Positions 11,025 through 19,847 of a stretch of 64,000 nucleotides of DNA are shown one piece after another. Each line of letters begins with the position of its first letter. Position 1 is the first letter of the stretch. The notes under the pieces were generated by a model, which was not told where the DNA came from, made no database searches, and was given only the letters and a program-made list of their open reading frames with translations. The DNA comes from Vibrio neptunius (GTDB lineage: Bacteria > Pseudomonadota > Gammaproteobacteria > Enterobacterales > Vibrionaceae): the NCBI GenBank assembly GCA_019339365.1, contig CP079860.1, positions 868,001 to 932,000 on the forward strand. Reading direction: 5' to 3'. The position numbers and the translations under genes are program-made.

Positions 11025-11058
11025 GGCACTTTCTAACTCGAAAGTGCCCTTTTGTTTT
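11025..11058 (+). terminator. Terminator-like hairpin in the gap 10.8-11.26 kb
   Basis: A perfect 9-bp stem (GGCACTTTC ... GAAAGTGCC) with a 6-base loop, followed by CTTTTGTTTT. No upstream plus-strand gene ends close by, so it may end a short RNA or be a relic. I see no supportable protein gene in 10783-11265. Confidence 0.55.
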
Positions 11059-11265
11059 AGCAAACTTCTAGGCTGAAAAGATGAAGGATAAATTCGGAAG
11101 ACTTTTTTGTTAATTAAAAAGACATTATAGATGTAAGCTTTTACCATTTACTCAGTTGTGGATAAGTAACTTGGTTTACTCATATTGTTTCTGACTAGAT
11201 CTGATAGTTCAGGTCGTGGAGAGCTTTTGTACGCCAATCTACAGTCCTTGACGTCTTGTGTTGAT

Positions 11266-12014
11266 TTAGTCGTTTAATCCCCAGTAGTTGATAAGATCTC
11301 GATACTCCTGAGTAGCTCGGTAGTTTTTAAGCTCAGTACGGATTTTATCGAGTAGTTGTGGCGGTAAGTTCAAGTTAGCAGCCAAAAAGTACTCTTCTTG
11401 CCCGAATGCCATTTCCCATTGCTTATTGAGGACCCTTGTTGGGTCATCACCCATTTCTCTAGCGATATAGTAAGCTTGTGCATCCGCAATGGGCCAAAGG
11501 TCAATTCGTCCTTTTTAAGCATTTCATATTGTCGATATCTAGCGTCCATACCGCTTAATCGTATTGAGTTTTCGAGAGAGACAGAGTTCTCTTCCAAAAA
11601 GCGTTCTCTTGCATCACTAATCATTGTCGAAAAACGGTAGCTCTCTATGTCTTTCAGGCGACTCAACGTTATATCTTCACGACTTTTAAGGGAATAAATG
11701 GACTGCGGAGCGGGTAGTATCTCTCCTACCCAAATGAACAGATTTTCACGATTTGGCCGACGAGAAATGCAATAAATCAAGCCCATTGTGTCTTTTTGAA
11801 CTGTTGCCATGCTTCTGGCCCAAGGTTGTGAATGAAGCTGGTACTCAATACCTGCCTGCTCCATAACTTGCGTAATGATTTGTGTTGCAACACCCACAAC
11901 CTGGCCATCGTAAGTATGGTGATAGGGAGGAAACTCTTCTGTGTAGATATTGACAACACTGGCGTTGACCTGGCTCATCAGCAAACTCATACAGATTAAC
12001 AATACGATTCTCAT
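11266..12014 (-). CDS. Periplasmic solute-binding protein, SBP_bac_3 type (one frameshift)
   Basis: An N-terminal signal peptide (MRIVLLICMSLLMSQVNA, cleavage after about 18) precedes a type 3 extracellular solute-binding fold: VVNIYTEEFPPYHHTYDGQVVG, and a second lobe with LWPIADAQAYYIA. The frame breaks in the T5 run at 11512-11516 (A5 on the coding strand); one added base gives about 249 residues. No ABC permease genes are adjacent, so it is an orphan binding protein, of a group common in vibrios. The ligand is probably an amino acid or similar small polar molecule, but this cannot be settled. Confidence 0.82.
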
Positions 12015-12161
12015 TCGTTTACTCTCATCAAGGATAACTTAATAAGTTTAGGCTGATGTATACGGTTTTCTAGGTCAGAGGGCTTTTGAGGGCTCAAATA
12101 CGGTGAAACCTCGATGTTGATATGCTCCAGTGATACTGGACACTAGCCCCTGCATTAGCCA

Positions 12162-12478
12162 TTAAAGAAGCTCACTCATTTCTGGAACACTGTCGGCTTG
12201 CGCTAGTAAGTATTCACATTCCGTTTGGATGAGCGAAACGCATCGTTCTATGTGTTCACGCTCTCTATCATCGATTCCTTGAGCTTCGGTAAATTCAATC
12301 GCTTCCTTCAGGGCATTTTTAAAACACCAACGGTTTCTATCATTATGGAAGCCATTTTGGTGCCTGAATAACCCAGCAGAGCGCAGAATTCAGCTAAATC
12401 ATAGTTGGTGATAGGGCGTTTGAAGTTACCTTCCGGTGGATTTTGAAAGTCTTCGCTTTCCCAATCTCCAATCGACAT
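12162..12478 (-). CDS. Small hypothetical protein (105 aa) with a frameshift
   Basis: This gene is found only by joining two frames. ATG at 12478 gives MSIGDWESEDFQNPPEGNF and continues with NYDLAEFCALLGYSGTKMA. After a T5 run at 12316-12320 (one base short) the frame resumes with NALKEAIEFTEAQGIDDRE and ends with SVPEMSELL. The result is acidic and soluble, with no signal peptide. I do not recognise the family. The even coding character through the joined frame makes a real gene likely. Confidence 0.6.
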
Positions 12479-12622
12479 TGAAAAATATTGAGGGATACTG
12501 GTCGACCCTCATCAGCAGACAATTTACCGCTTCACGAGTTGCGTTTACTCATTGTTTTATATATAAATTATGAGGAGACTCGTAAGAGCAGGGCGTTATT
12601 CGGTTTCTTGAAAGGAAGTACA

Positions 12623-13261
12623 ATGAAAAGAATTTGTTTAGTTACACATACCGAAGCGACTCACAGCGTTGATAGGTTAGTCGGTGGTTGGTACAACTCA
12701 AACCTAACAGAAAACGGTATTGAACAAGCTAAGTTGATAAAGTCTACGATCAATGAACTAGGCTTCGATTCCCGTAAATTAGTTACTTATTCTTCAGATT
12801 TGAACCGTGCACAGCAAACGGCAAAAATAATATGTAACGAGGGTTCTCGGTTAAAATTAGATGCTCGCCTTCGTGAAATGTCATTTGGTAACAACGAGGG
12901 TATTCCTCAAGAAAAGCACAATGAGCTGATTAGATTTCCACCTAAAAAGGGAGCTAGATTAGATCATCGCATTTGTGAAGGAGCGGAATCACCAAGAGAG
13001 TTAGCTACTAGAGTTGCGGAATTCGTCAACTCAGTAATAGACTGCAACGAAGATATTATCATTGTGGCTCATGGTTTTTCCTCAAGCTTCGTAATCGCGG
13101 CTTTCCAACAAATAGCTGTAGAAAGCATGGCATATATTGACTATAAACTAGGCTCTGGAAGTATAACGATACTTGAAGTAGATGATTACTTTCATAATCA
13201 TGCTATTAAACTCTTGAATTACCAACCGCATAACACATACGAGCCTTCTGCCTGTCAATAG
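12623..13261 (+). CDS. Histidine phosphatase superfamily protein
   Basis: A 212-residue protein, using ATG 12623 after GGAAG; the longer frame upstream is unlikely. The usual RHG motif is replaced by THTEATHSVDRLVGGWYNSNLT, a variant seen in one branch of the family, in which His still can be the phospho-acceptor. LTENGIEQAKL, SSDLNRAQQTA and the second histidine in VAHGFSSS agree with the phosphoglycerate mutase/histidine phosphatase fold. The substrate is unknown. It runs convergently into the RiPP-like operon, with a 13-base gap. Confidence 0.82.
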   Translation: MKRICLVTHTEATHSVDRLVGGWYNSNLTENGIEQAKLIKSTINELGFDSRKLVTYSSDLNRAQQTAKIICNEGSRLKLDARLREMSFGNNEGIPQEKHNELIRFPPKKGARLDHRICEGAESPRELATRVAEFVNSVIDCNEDIIIVAHGFSSSFVIAAFQQIAVESMAYIDYKLGSGSITILEVDDYFHNHAIKLLNYQPHNTYEPSACQ

Positions 13262-13274
13262 GCAATACCCTTCA

Positions 13275-13946
13275 TCACATTAACCAACCAGACAGTGCCA
13301 ATCGTGGTTCATCATCCTGTGATTGATTGTGTTCGACACGATGGGTGGTATGGGGCGATGGGAAAAACATAACGCTGCGGTTAGGCATGGGGGTGATTTC
13401 ATGTACTGTACCTCGATAGTCAAATACTAGCTTTGATTGTGAAGGTGGAAACTCAGGATCACCAAAATAGACGATAATAGTCACTTTATATGGACTGACT
13501 TGTGCACTATTTGTGTGATCGTTGTGATTATCGATAAAACAGTAGCGATTAAATGACGTTAGCGAGAAGCTTTGCTCAAACTCTGTAGCGTTAAGGCCGA
13601 GTATAGGAAGCCAGTGTGCCATTGCTTGGTTGGCAATTTTTCTGACTAACACATCACTACCTTGATCGACAAAGTGGTAGATAAAGCTGAATCTGTCTGC
13701 CGGTACTGGCGGCAGATTCATTTTTTGGAACACTTTTTCCCGTTTCTCTAGAGTAAGTAGCTCTGTATTAAACTTCTTACCATTGTGTCCGACACGAGTG
13801 CGCCATCCTTGCTGCTGCTGCCAAGAGTCTATTACCGCCTTATTGAAATTGGCAAAGCTTGCTTTATCAAAAAAATCATCAATACATAGATAACCATTTT
13901 GCGTTATTTTCTCACGCATTTTGCGGTTAGAAATCAGATCAATCAT
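13275..13946 (-). CDS. 2-oxoglutarate/Fe(II)-dependent oxygenase (RiPP-like operon, gene 5)
   Basis: A 223-residue enzyme. The iron triad is visible: H141 and D143 in DNHNDHT and H202 in THRVEH, with R215 in RLALSGW to hold 2-oxoglutarate. It resembles prolyl-hydroxylase-type 2OG-Fe(II) oxygenases that hydroxylate peptides or free amino acids. I choose ATG 13946; it overlaps the exporter stop by eight bases, indicating translational coupling. As last gene of an operon starting with a 40-residue peptide, it probably hydroxylates that peptide. The target residue is unknown. Confidence 0.82.
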   Translation of the reverse strand: MIDLISNRKMREKITQNGYLCIDDFFDKASFANFNKAVIDSWQQQQGWRTRVGHNGKKFNTELLTLEKREKVFQKMNLPPVPADRFSFIYHFVDQGSDVLVRKIANQAMAHWLPILGLNATEFEQSFSLTSFNRYCFIDNHNDHTNSAQVSPYKVTIIVYFGDPEFPPSQSKLVFDYRGTVHEITPMPNRSVMFFPSPHTTHRVEHNQSQDDEPRLALSGWLM

Positions 13947-15162
13947 GAGCAAGCTCCTGCGCTGTATTTGGTGCGTCTGAGCGGATATACCAAAAAGACA
14001 AAACAACGGTTGCTACCACAGCCATCATTCCATAATGACTAACACCAAAGTGGCTGGTGATACCAAACAACACCATACCCAAAGGCACTGCGGTATTGGT
14101 GACCATCTGGTCGTTCGAGGCAAAGCGAGGCAGTTGACTTGCAGTTAGGTGTGTTTGGGTGACCGTGTCCCATTTGATACCACTCATTGTCGTTGCACAG
14201 GCGCCAAACATAGCGCAAACGACAATCACAGTGATCGGTAGGGTGCTACTTATTGCGATAGCTTGTAAAGACAATAGAATCAGGCATAGCAAATGGACTC
14301 GATTCCATGTGAAGTGTTTAAAGCGCCCGCTGAGCATCCCGGTCGAACCCACTAATGATCCTATAGCGATGCAGGTTGCGACAAATGCCCAGTCGCTTTC
14401 TGAGTGATTGGCTATAACCATTGCAGGCCCTGCAACTCCGAGAAATCCAAGACAAATCGAGACAAAAAACCAGCTTTTCAGCCCATTAATTGACCAATTT
14501 GGCAAGGTTACTGGAGGCGTTGAGGTGTCACCTTTCCTTTCTTCTGCAGCAGGTTCGTTACTCGTTTCTGATTTGGGAACAAGTCGGATGGCGTAGATCA
14601 ATCCAATGGCGATGAGAAAAGTGATACAGTCGATCATCAGCACGGTCTCAAATCCAAGCAACAGAACCAAAGTCGCGCCTGACAAAGGTCCAATAATACT
14701 GTAGATGTCGCCAAGAATGGCTAACACGGAGTTGGCTTGCTCGCGGCTCTTTGCAGAAGTGATACTAGGGAGCAACTGAAAGCTAGCGGGTAGATAAAAG
14801 GAAGAGGCAAGGCCATAAACAAACGCTGAAATCACCATCGCTATGACAGTATTCGTGCCGAGTGCAATATAGAGCAGTAGCCCAAACTGGGCGAGTAAAC
14901 GCGTGATATCGGCAAGGATCATGGTTGGCTTTAGTGCAGTAATGGCTAGCTTGCGATAGACAAGCATACCTAGAAAACGGCCTAACCAGAGCGCCAGCAT
15001 CACCAGAGCTATCCCTACTCCCGAAGGCGATATATTGAAAGATTCGATAGAAAAAGCGATCGGGATTAATGCATTACCGGCTCCAGAAGCAAAACTGGCC
15101 ATAGCGAATAAGGTGAAATTACGGTTCCATTCGATGGTTTTTAGAGTTTTGATAATAGCCAT
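13939..15162 (-). CDS. MFS exporter (RiPP-like operon, gene 4)
   Basis: A 407-residue protein with 12 predicted membrane helices, from the enterobactin-exporter/MFS_3-like branch: FASGAGNALIPIAFSIESF in helix 1 and ASSFYLPASFQLLPSITS in helix 4-5. A cytoplasmic, Ser/Glu-rich central loop (about 205-225) separates the halves. It starts one base after the gene at 15164 and its end overlaps the next gene. Given its position between modifying enzymes of a peptide operon, it probably exports the mature product or confers self-protection. No peptidase domain is present, so leader removal would need another enzyme. Confidence 0.82.
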   Translation of the reverse strand: MAIIKTLKTIEWNRNFTLFAMASFASGAGNALIPIAFSIESFNISPSGVGIALVMLALWLGRFLGMLVYRKLAITALKPTMILADITRLLAQFGLLLYIALGTNTVIAMVISAFVYGLASSFYLPASFQLLPSITSAKSREQANSVLAILGDIYSIIGPLSGATLVLLLGFETVLMIDCITFLIAIGLIYAIRLVPKSETSNEPAAEERKGDTSTPPVTLPNWSINGLKSWFFVSICLGFLGVAGPAMVIANHSESDWAFVATCIAIGSLVGSTGMLSGRFKHFTWNRVHLLCLILLSLQAIAISSTLPITVIVVCAMFGACATTMSGIKWDTVTQTHLTASQLPRFASNDQMVTNTAVPLGMVLFGITSHFGVSHYGMMAVVATVVLSFWYIRSDAPNTAQELAHD

Positions 15163-15163
15163 A

Positions 15164-16135
15164 TCATAGACCTCGGATAATTAGACCATTGCTTAAGCCA
15201 AAGCGGATAAAGGCTTCAACACGTGTGGGATCGATGTCCAGTCGCTCCGATAGTTCGAGGACCGTTGAAGAAGGGGAGCATTGTAGCGATCGTAAGATAT
15301 CGAGGTAGTCCTTGTGTTTGAGCTTAATCGTTCGCTTTGGAGTGATAAGGCGGATTACCTCTCCTTCTGTTTCAAATGGGGGAAGAAAGTTATAGTAGCC
15401 CCGAAAACCGCAGTTAGATAACGAGTGTTGAGAGTCAATAGAGAAAGGCAGTGCATTGCCAATACGTGGTTTTAAGGCCTGTAATTGTTGCTCTTGGCTG
15501 AGTTCGTTGTAGTTTTGGCCGTCGAAATCTTCAAAAGCTATGGTTAGGTGCATGGAAGTGACCCCTTTGCCATGAACATCATGACGCTTTCCTCTTGGGT
15601 AAAAAGCAATATCACCAGTGTTGTAGTCAACAGTGTCGTTGTTGTCATGGATCCAATGCTTATGGCCAAACAGCTGTAGGACTAGAAATGGATGATCATC
15701 TGAGTGCATGTTGAATGCGGTCTGGTTGGCTTTAGTTAAGTAACACTGAATCCAGCATTTCACTCCGTAACTGGCTTCTATGTATTCTTGAATCCCTCTG
15801 AGCTCGGTAACATGATCGTTGATGTGGTCGAAGACTAACGTACCGCCTTCATTGAGACATTGGGTCACCAAATCGTTATCGAGTAAGCTATGTTCAATGA
15901 GACCGTCGCCTATTCTTGACTGAATAAATAGTGCAGGGTGTAAGTCTTTCCCATCGGCAATGAGGCGAATATTCATACGTGAAGAGCCTATGTTCGAAAG
16001 GCGACTGAACACCATTGAAGCGAGTGGTGTCAAATCGGCGTTTACATGGCTTTTGTTGTATATCGCTGATTTATTAGTGGAAATAGAGAGTTGATCGATA
16101 GCGTTCAGCACCGATTCTAACGAGTTAGTGAGCAT
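15164..16135 (-). CDS. JmjC/cupin-type 2OG oxygenase with winged-helix C-terminus (RiPP-like operon, gene 3)
   Basis: A 323-residue enzyme of the YcfD/MINA53-like ribosomal-oxygenase group. KCWIQCYLTKANQTAFNMHSDD holds the iron ligands H144 and D146; the distal ligand is in KRHDVHG (H185 or H188). The FGHKHW segment is typical of these JmjC enzymes. The last about 70 residues (from about 255) look like a winged helix: DYLDILRSLQCSPSSTVLEL and then ERLDIDPTRVEAFIRFGL. True YcfD hydroxylates a ribosomal-protein arginine; here linkage to a 40-residue peptide containing Arg, Asp and His suggests a peptide substrate. It overlaps the upstream gene by 11 bases. Confidence 0.82.
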   Translation of the reverse strand: MLTNSLESVLNAIDQLSISTNKSAIYNKSHVNADLTPLASMVFSRLSNIGSSRMNIRLIADGKDLHPALFIQSRIGDGLIEHSLLDNDLVTQCLNEGGTLVFDHINDHVTELRGIQEYIEASYGVKCWIQCYLTKANQTAFNMHSDDHPFLVLQLFGHKHWIHDNNDTVDYNTGDIAFYPRGKRHDVHGKGVTSMHLTIAFEDFDGQNYNELSQEQQLQALKPRIGNALPFSIDSQHSLSNCGFRGYYNFLPPFETEGEVIRLITPKRTIKLKHKDYLDILRSLQCSPSSTVLELSERLDIDPTRVEAFIRFGLSNGLIIRGL

Positions 16136-17033
16136 GCAAAGCTCCTACTTTGATGAGTTTCGCGAGCAACCTTCTTTGGCCTAGGTCTTGCAACCAGTCG
16201 TTAACGAGTAAGGGTTGGCTAGATTGACTGCTTAAGGCGTTTAATTGAATTACTTCGTCAGCATCTAGCTTTACTTTGCCAAAGTCTGTGTTGACTACAT
16301 GGTCGAGGCAAGTATGAGTTCGCCAAGTTAAGCGACGTCCTGATAAGGCATCGAGATTTGAGACAATATTTGGATCATAGATAGGGGGAATATAAGTGTG
16401 AGCTTTGTCTGAGTCAGATTCCTCACAACTTAGCCCAATGAATACACCCGGCCCCAACGCATGAAAAATGTGCATTACGCCTTGGCGGACATTGTAATGT
16501 TGTCCTGGTTTTAGTGATAAACATTTTGCACTTGGTAACAGAGGCTTGTAATCGAGATGGATACCAGTGAATCGCTCCGAGTTGACCACTTTGGGCTGGA
16601 AAGGGGGCTTTTCCTCCCATAGATACAGATCCCGACCAGAGCCCGCGACATCAATAATGTGTGAATCTTCAAAGTCTTGATGTATACCAAATGGGGTCCA
16701 ATTGGACGATGAGGTAAGAAACATATACACGTCGACCAATTTGGGGCAATCATAGCTAAGTAAAAGCTCATTGCTATGAATATAGTCAAAGACCTGTAGC
16801 GTTAAGGGTAGGCTCCACTTCGTGATTTCATTCAAGGCTAGGCAGTAACCCGAACCATAGAGGGTATTGAGGTGTTCCTGAGGCTCAACTAAACACTCGC
16901 CCCATCGGTGTACAATGTTACTACAGGCTTTGTAATCAAGTGAGTGTTGGTGGAAGACGCGGTATTTTGGCTCGATTCGTGTTGAATTCATGGCGCTATT
17001 GATAGCGCGGCTAATGGTGATTGTGTCTATCAT
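16125..17033 (-). CDS. JmjC/cupin-like oxygenase with winged-helix-like C-terminus (RiPP-like operon, gene 2)
   Basis: A 302-residue protein distantly similar to its downstream neighbour. PFGIHQDFEDSHIID gives H118 and D120 as iron ligands, and VMHIFHALGPGVFIGLS gives the distal His (188 or 191). The segment from about 225 to the end (RLTWRTHTCLDH, GKVKLDADEVIQLNAL) again looks like a small wing-and-helix domain similar in plan to PqqD/RRE-type peptide binders. It starts eight bases after a perfect stem-loop that separates it from the peptide gene. Divergence from the second JmjC protein suggests different target residues. Confidence 0.75.
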   Translation of the reverse strand: MIDTITISRAINSAMNSTRIEPKYRVFHQHSLDYKACSNIVHRWGECLVEPQEHLNTLYGSGYCLALNEITKWSLPLTLQVFDYIHSNELLLSYDCPKLVDVYMFLTSSSNWTPFGIHQDFEDSHIIDVAGSGRDLYLWEEKPPFQPKVVNSERFTGIHLDYKPLLPSAKCLSLKPGQHYNVRQGVMHIFHALGPGVFIGLSCEESDSDKAHTYIPPIYDPNIVSNLDALSGRRLTWRTHTCLDHVVNTDFGKVKLDADEVIQLNALSSQSSQPLLVNDWLQDLGQRRLLAKLIKVGALHAH

Positions 17034-17040
17034 GATAGTG

Positions 17041-17060
17041 ATAGCCCCTTTTGGGGCTAT
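17041..17060 (-). terminator. Stem-loop between peptide gene and enzyme genes (attenuator or processing site)
   Basis: The minus strand reads ATAGCCCC, a four-base loop, GGGGCTAT: a perfect 8-bp GC-rich stem with no T tract. It lies eight bases after the peptide stop codon and seven before the next start. Such leaky hairpins are common between precursor and enzyme genes of peptide operons, where they raise the precursor:enzyme ratio. Confidence 0.75.
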
Positions 17061-17068
17061 CCTCGACC

Positions 17069-17191
17069 TTAGTGGCCTACATCTTGACGTGGGCTGGTAC
17101 AGCTACCACATGTTGTCGCTTCCGCTTCCACTTCAAACTCCAGTTCAAACTCTTGTGAAGCCAACTGTTCTTGATCGATTGCGTGTTCCAT
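17069..17191 (-). CDS. 40-residue putative RiPP precursor peptide with Cys-x-x-Cys core
   Basis: ATG 17191 follows GGAG by seven bases. Residues 1-14 are polar; 14-24 form an alternating acidic/hydrophobic strip (EFELEFEVEAE) like leader recognition strips; the tail TTCGSCTSPRQDVGH holds C28 and C31 plus Arg, Asp and His that oxygenases can hydroxylate. There is no signal peptide. The gene is first in a tight operon with three Fe(II) oxygenases and an exporter, and a stem-loop follows it. All of this fits a ribosomally made, post-translationally modified peptide. I know no described family with this core; the leader and cleavage site are inference (a break near EAEA/TT is possible). Confidence 0.72.
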   Translation of the reverse strand: MEHAIDQEQLASQEFELEFEVEAEATTCGSCTSPRQDVGH

Positions 17192-17228
17192 CTAAATTCT
17201 CCATGTTGTTGTTAGTAAGTTCTCATGC

Positions 17229-17256
17229 AATATGCAAGCAGGCACACTTTATTCAA
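17229..17256 (-). promoter_or_regulatory. Candidate sigma-70 promoter of the peptide operon
   Basis: On the minus strand TTGAAT (17256-17251) and CATATT (17234-17229) are separated by 16 bases and lie about 40 bases before the peptide start. The fit is moderate. The rest of 17192-17578 holds only a copy of the dispersed 95-bp repeat (17347-17440). Confidence 0.4.
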
Positions 17257-17346
17257 TTGATTTCATTAATGATATTGGACTTTAGTATTGGTTTTATAGA
17301 TTATTTTTTGATTATTAACTGAAAATACACCGGGTTTAAAAGGAAA

Positions 17347-17440
17347 ATACTGGACACACACCAGTAAATAGACAGATAGGCTTTCTACCTTGAGGCTGGT
17401 TTTGATGCATTGCCACAATGATAGGTGTGTGTCCTGAACT
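17347..17440. repeat. Dispersed repeat, full copy 1
   Basis: Begins with TACTGGACACACACCAGTAA and ends with AGGTGTGTGTCCTGAAC, so the ends GGACACACAC/GTGTGTGTCC are inverted. Similar full copies lie at 25083-25160 and 26709-26820, and isolated right ends at 546-561, 4401-4415 and 19763-19780. No protein is encoded. It may be a non-autonomous element or a spreading terminator-like structure. Confidence 0.7.
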
Positions 17441-17593
17441 TACGAACTTCTTTATGTCGTAAATTTCTAGCGAGCTAATGAGAACGGGCTGATAAATAAT
17501 GTTAAATCATAATAATAATGGTTATGTAGCCTGAAAACGCATTGAACGATATTTATACAATTTAGCTCCATTTCTTATGTGAGCGAACTTAAA

Positions 17594-18939
17594 ATGCGTT
17601 ATAAATCTTTTCCAGATGAGCCAGAAGAAAGGCAAGAAACCACCCGAGAAAGAGCACAACGTCACCGTCAAGAGCGTAGAGCAGAATTAACCTATACCGC
17701 GAAAGATCGACAGCGGTGGGCTGAAAATAGAGAGCGTGTTCTTGCCGAGCGCGAGGCAAATGGTACCAAAGACAGTTTAGATAAGTTTCATTTGCAGTTT
17801 TTCGCCAAGAACAGAAAACCAACACACACAATGATGTTGAAATCTTCAATATTGAAAGAGTCAAAACCTCTTAATCAGTTGGCGGGCGGCAATTTTCATG
17901 CTGTTAAACAAGGCGCTAGTGATACCGAAGAAATAAAGAAAATCCAACAGGCCTTGATGGCATTGGGTTTTGACTTGGGGAAATCTGGCGCTGATGGCGA
18001 TTTTGGCCGCGCGACAGAAGGCGCAGTGAAACAGTTTCAAACCCACTATAAACCGACACATACCACGCATAAAAGCTACCCATTTGGCGGCGTTGATGGG
18101 ATTGTCGACAAAAACACCATTCTTGCTTTAGATGAGGCCGTTGTTGAAGAGTGGAAGTATTCGTTTAGGTTTACACTTGAGATGCTACAAGCAGTGTACC
18201 CAAGGGTAAGCAGTAGCAAGCAAAATCTGTTGCAAGGTATCGTGGATGAGCTCAATGACCATATTGAGTTTTATAAGCTTGATACCCCTTTGCGTAGGAC
18301 TCATTTCTTCGCGCAGATAATGCAAGAAACTGGGCCTACTTTGAATATGGCAGAACATACCAATTACCGGACTACGGTGTTAGATACCTCTCAGTTCGAG
18401 ACAGCGAGAAAGAGAAACTACCCAGCAGATCATAAACTTCATCCCGGCAAACGATATATTGATGTTCTGGGTATTGATAGAAAAGAAAATGGTTTTTTGT
18501 AAAAAAAGATGGCACAAGACCATCTGAAGATGATAAACGCATCCTGTTTAATGTTATGTACGGAGGTCGGGGAGAATTAAAAAATGGTGATTACTTAACA
18601 ACGGATGATGGTTGGAATTTTAGAGGTCGAGGGTTAAAGCAGTTAACTGGTCGTGGCAATTATACCGCTTTTAATAAGTGGCATGCTGCTCACCAAGCGC
18701 GCTGGCCTGATGATATTATCGATGCAGTTAATAACCCAGAGATATTGTTGGAGGTTAAGTATGCCACGCGCTCAGCAGCGAACTTTTGGTTGGTCAACAA
18801 AGTCTATTTGAAAGCCGATGCTGGTGCAGAAGATTCCGCTATTAACTCGGTAACGAGAGCTGTTAATAGTGGCACTGATAGTTATAAGTTGCGTAGGGAT
18901 AATTTTAACAAGCTATGGGAAGCTAAGGTGTTTGAATGA
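17594..18939 (+). CDS. Peptidoglycan-binding GH19 lytic enzyme, likely antibacterial effector (one frameshift)
   Basis: A charged, coiled N-terminal segment (about 1-60, rich in Arg/Glu) precedes a PG_binding_1 domain at about 105-180 (EEIKKIQQALMALGFDLGKS, DGDFGRATEGAVKQFQ) and a GH19 chitinase/lysozyme-like domain with FFAQIMQETG (probable catalytic Glu) and FRGRGLKQLTGRGNY. The frame breaks in the T6 run at 18493-18498; one added T yields about 448 residues. There is no signal peptide. The next gene overlaps by four bases and encodes a secreted partner, so this resembles a type VI-type effector that cuts rival peptidoglycan. I choose ATG 17594; a GTG at 17579 is possible. Confidence 0.75.
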
Positions 18940-19547
18940 AGTTGAGAAGGTTATTATTGGCTTTAATTGTTAACGTTGTATTTTTGTCAACAGTTTATGC
19001 TCATCCGTTGATCATTAAAGAAGATGACACTTTGAATCGGACACTCTGTCAAGATGATGAAGATATCTATTTTAATGCCCAACTAGAAAATGGAAAACTA
19101 GCGTCTTTGTGCGCTTATCAACATTACAGCCCCGATACTGGCTACGTGAAATACCGTTATGGAGATGTGGGGAGTGTAGAGTTAGAGTTCCCAAGTGATA
19201 AAAAACCACCAAGAGGGCGTTTTTTAACTTATCACACCCGTTTGTCGCCGAGCTTGCAAGGGCGCTCGATCTACTTTTACATTAATAATTACCGATATTT
19301 ACTCTCTTCATTTAATCATGGATGTCATATTAGTGTGCATGATGTGTCATCAATCAAAGGAGAGAAATTATTTCTAGGGTACTGTGAAAAACAATCTGAA
19401 TTGAAAGTAGATAGACGCAGAACGGGGCTGCTTCTTGATGAAGCTGAAGTTTATGAGAAGTTTCCAGAACAATCTCAAGACCCTACCGAGCCGCAGTTTC
19501 ATCGCCCTGAATTTAATCGTATTTATGGTGAAAGGCAACGTCCATAA
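18936..19547 (+). CDS. Secreted protein, probable periplasmic immunity partner of the GH19 enzyme
   Basis: A 203-residue protein with a clear signal peptide (KLRRLLLALIVNVVFLSTVYA, cleaved near residue 22), giving a periplasmic product. Four Cys in the mature part may form disulfides. The start overlaps the GH19 stop (ATGA), the usual arrangement of toxin-immunity pairs, and periplasmic location is where a peptidoglycan-cutting effector would have to be blocked. I do not recognise the family; the role is inferred from position and export signal. Confidence 0.65.
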   Translation: MKLRRLLLALIVNVVFLSTVYAHPLIIKEDDTLNRTLCQDDEDIYFNAQLENGKLASLCAYQHYSPDTGYVKYRYGDVGSVELEFPSDKKPPRGRFLTYHTRLSPSLQGRSIYFYINNYRYLLSSFNHGCHISVHDVSSIKGEKLFLGYCEKQSELKVDRRRTGLLLDEAEVYEKFPEQSQDPTEPQFHRPEFNRIYGERQRP

Positions 19548-19800
19548 ATACCATATTTTATTGAACTTCAATGGGTGAGTGCGCAGTGGATTGTTTCGGT
19601 AGAACAATGATTGTCTAAAGGTCGCAATAGTGGTTTTTTTCGCCTGATAGTAAGAAAATGAAGGGGACTTGACGATGAAAATGGGAAATAGAGACGCTAT
19701 CAATAATTCTGGGTAACTTTGGGGTTATATATATTTAGTGAGTCAATCTTCGTGCACAATTATTGGTGTGTGCCCTGAATTTACGCTCTCAGCGGGAATA

Positions 19801-19832
19801 GGCCATACACCCCAGCGGACGGGAGTATGGCT
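19801..19832. terminator. Inverted repeat at the end of the DUF1349 operon
   Basis: GGCCATAC and GTATGGC form a stem with an inner GC-rich loop just beyond the stop of the DUF1349 gene. No strong T tract follows on the minus strand. The gap 19548-19847 also has a dispersed-repeat right end (19763-19780) and no gene. Confidence 0.4.
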
Positions 19833-19847
19833 TTATTAAACGACTTT

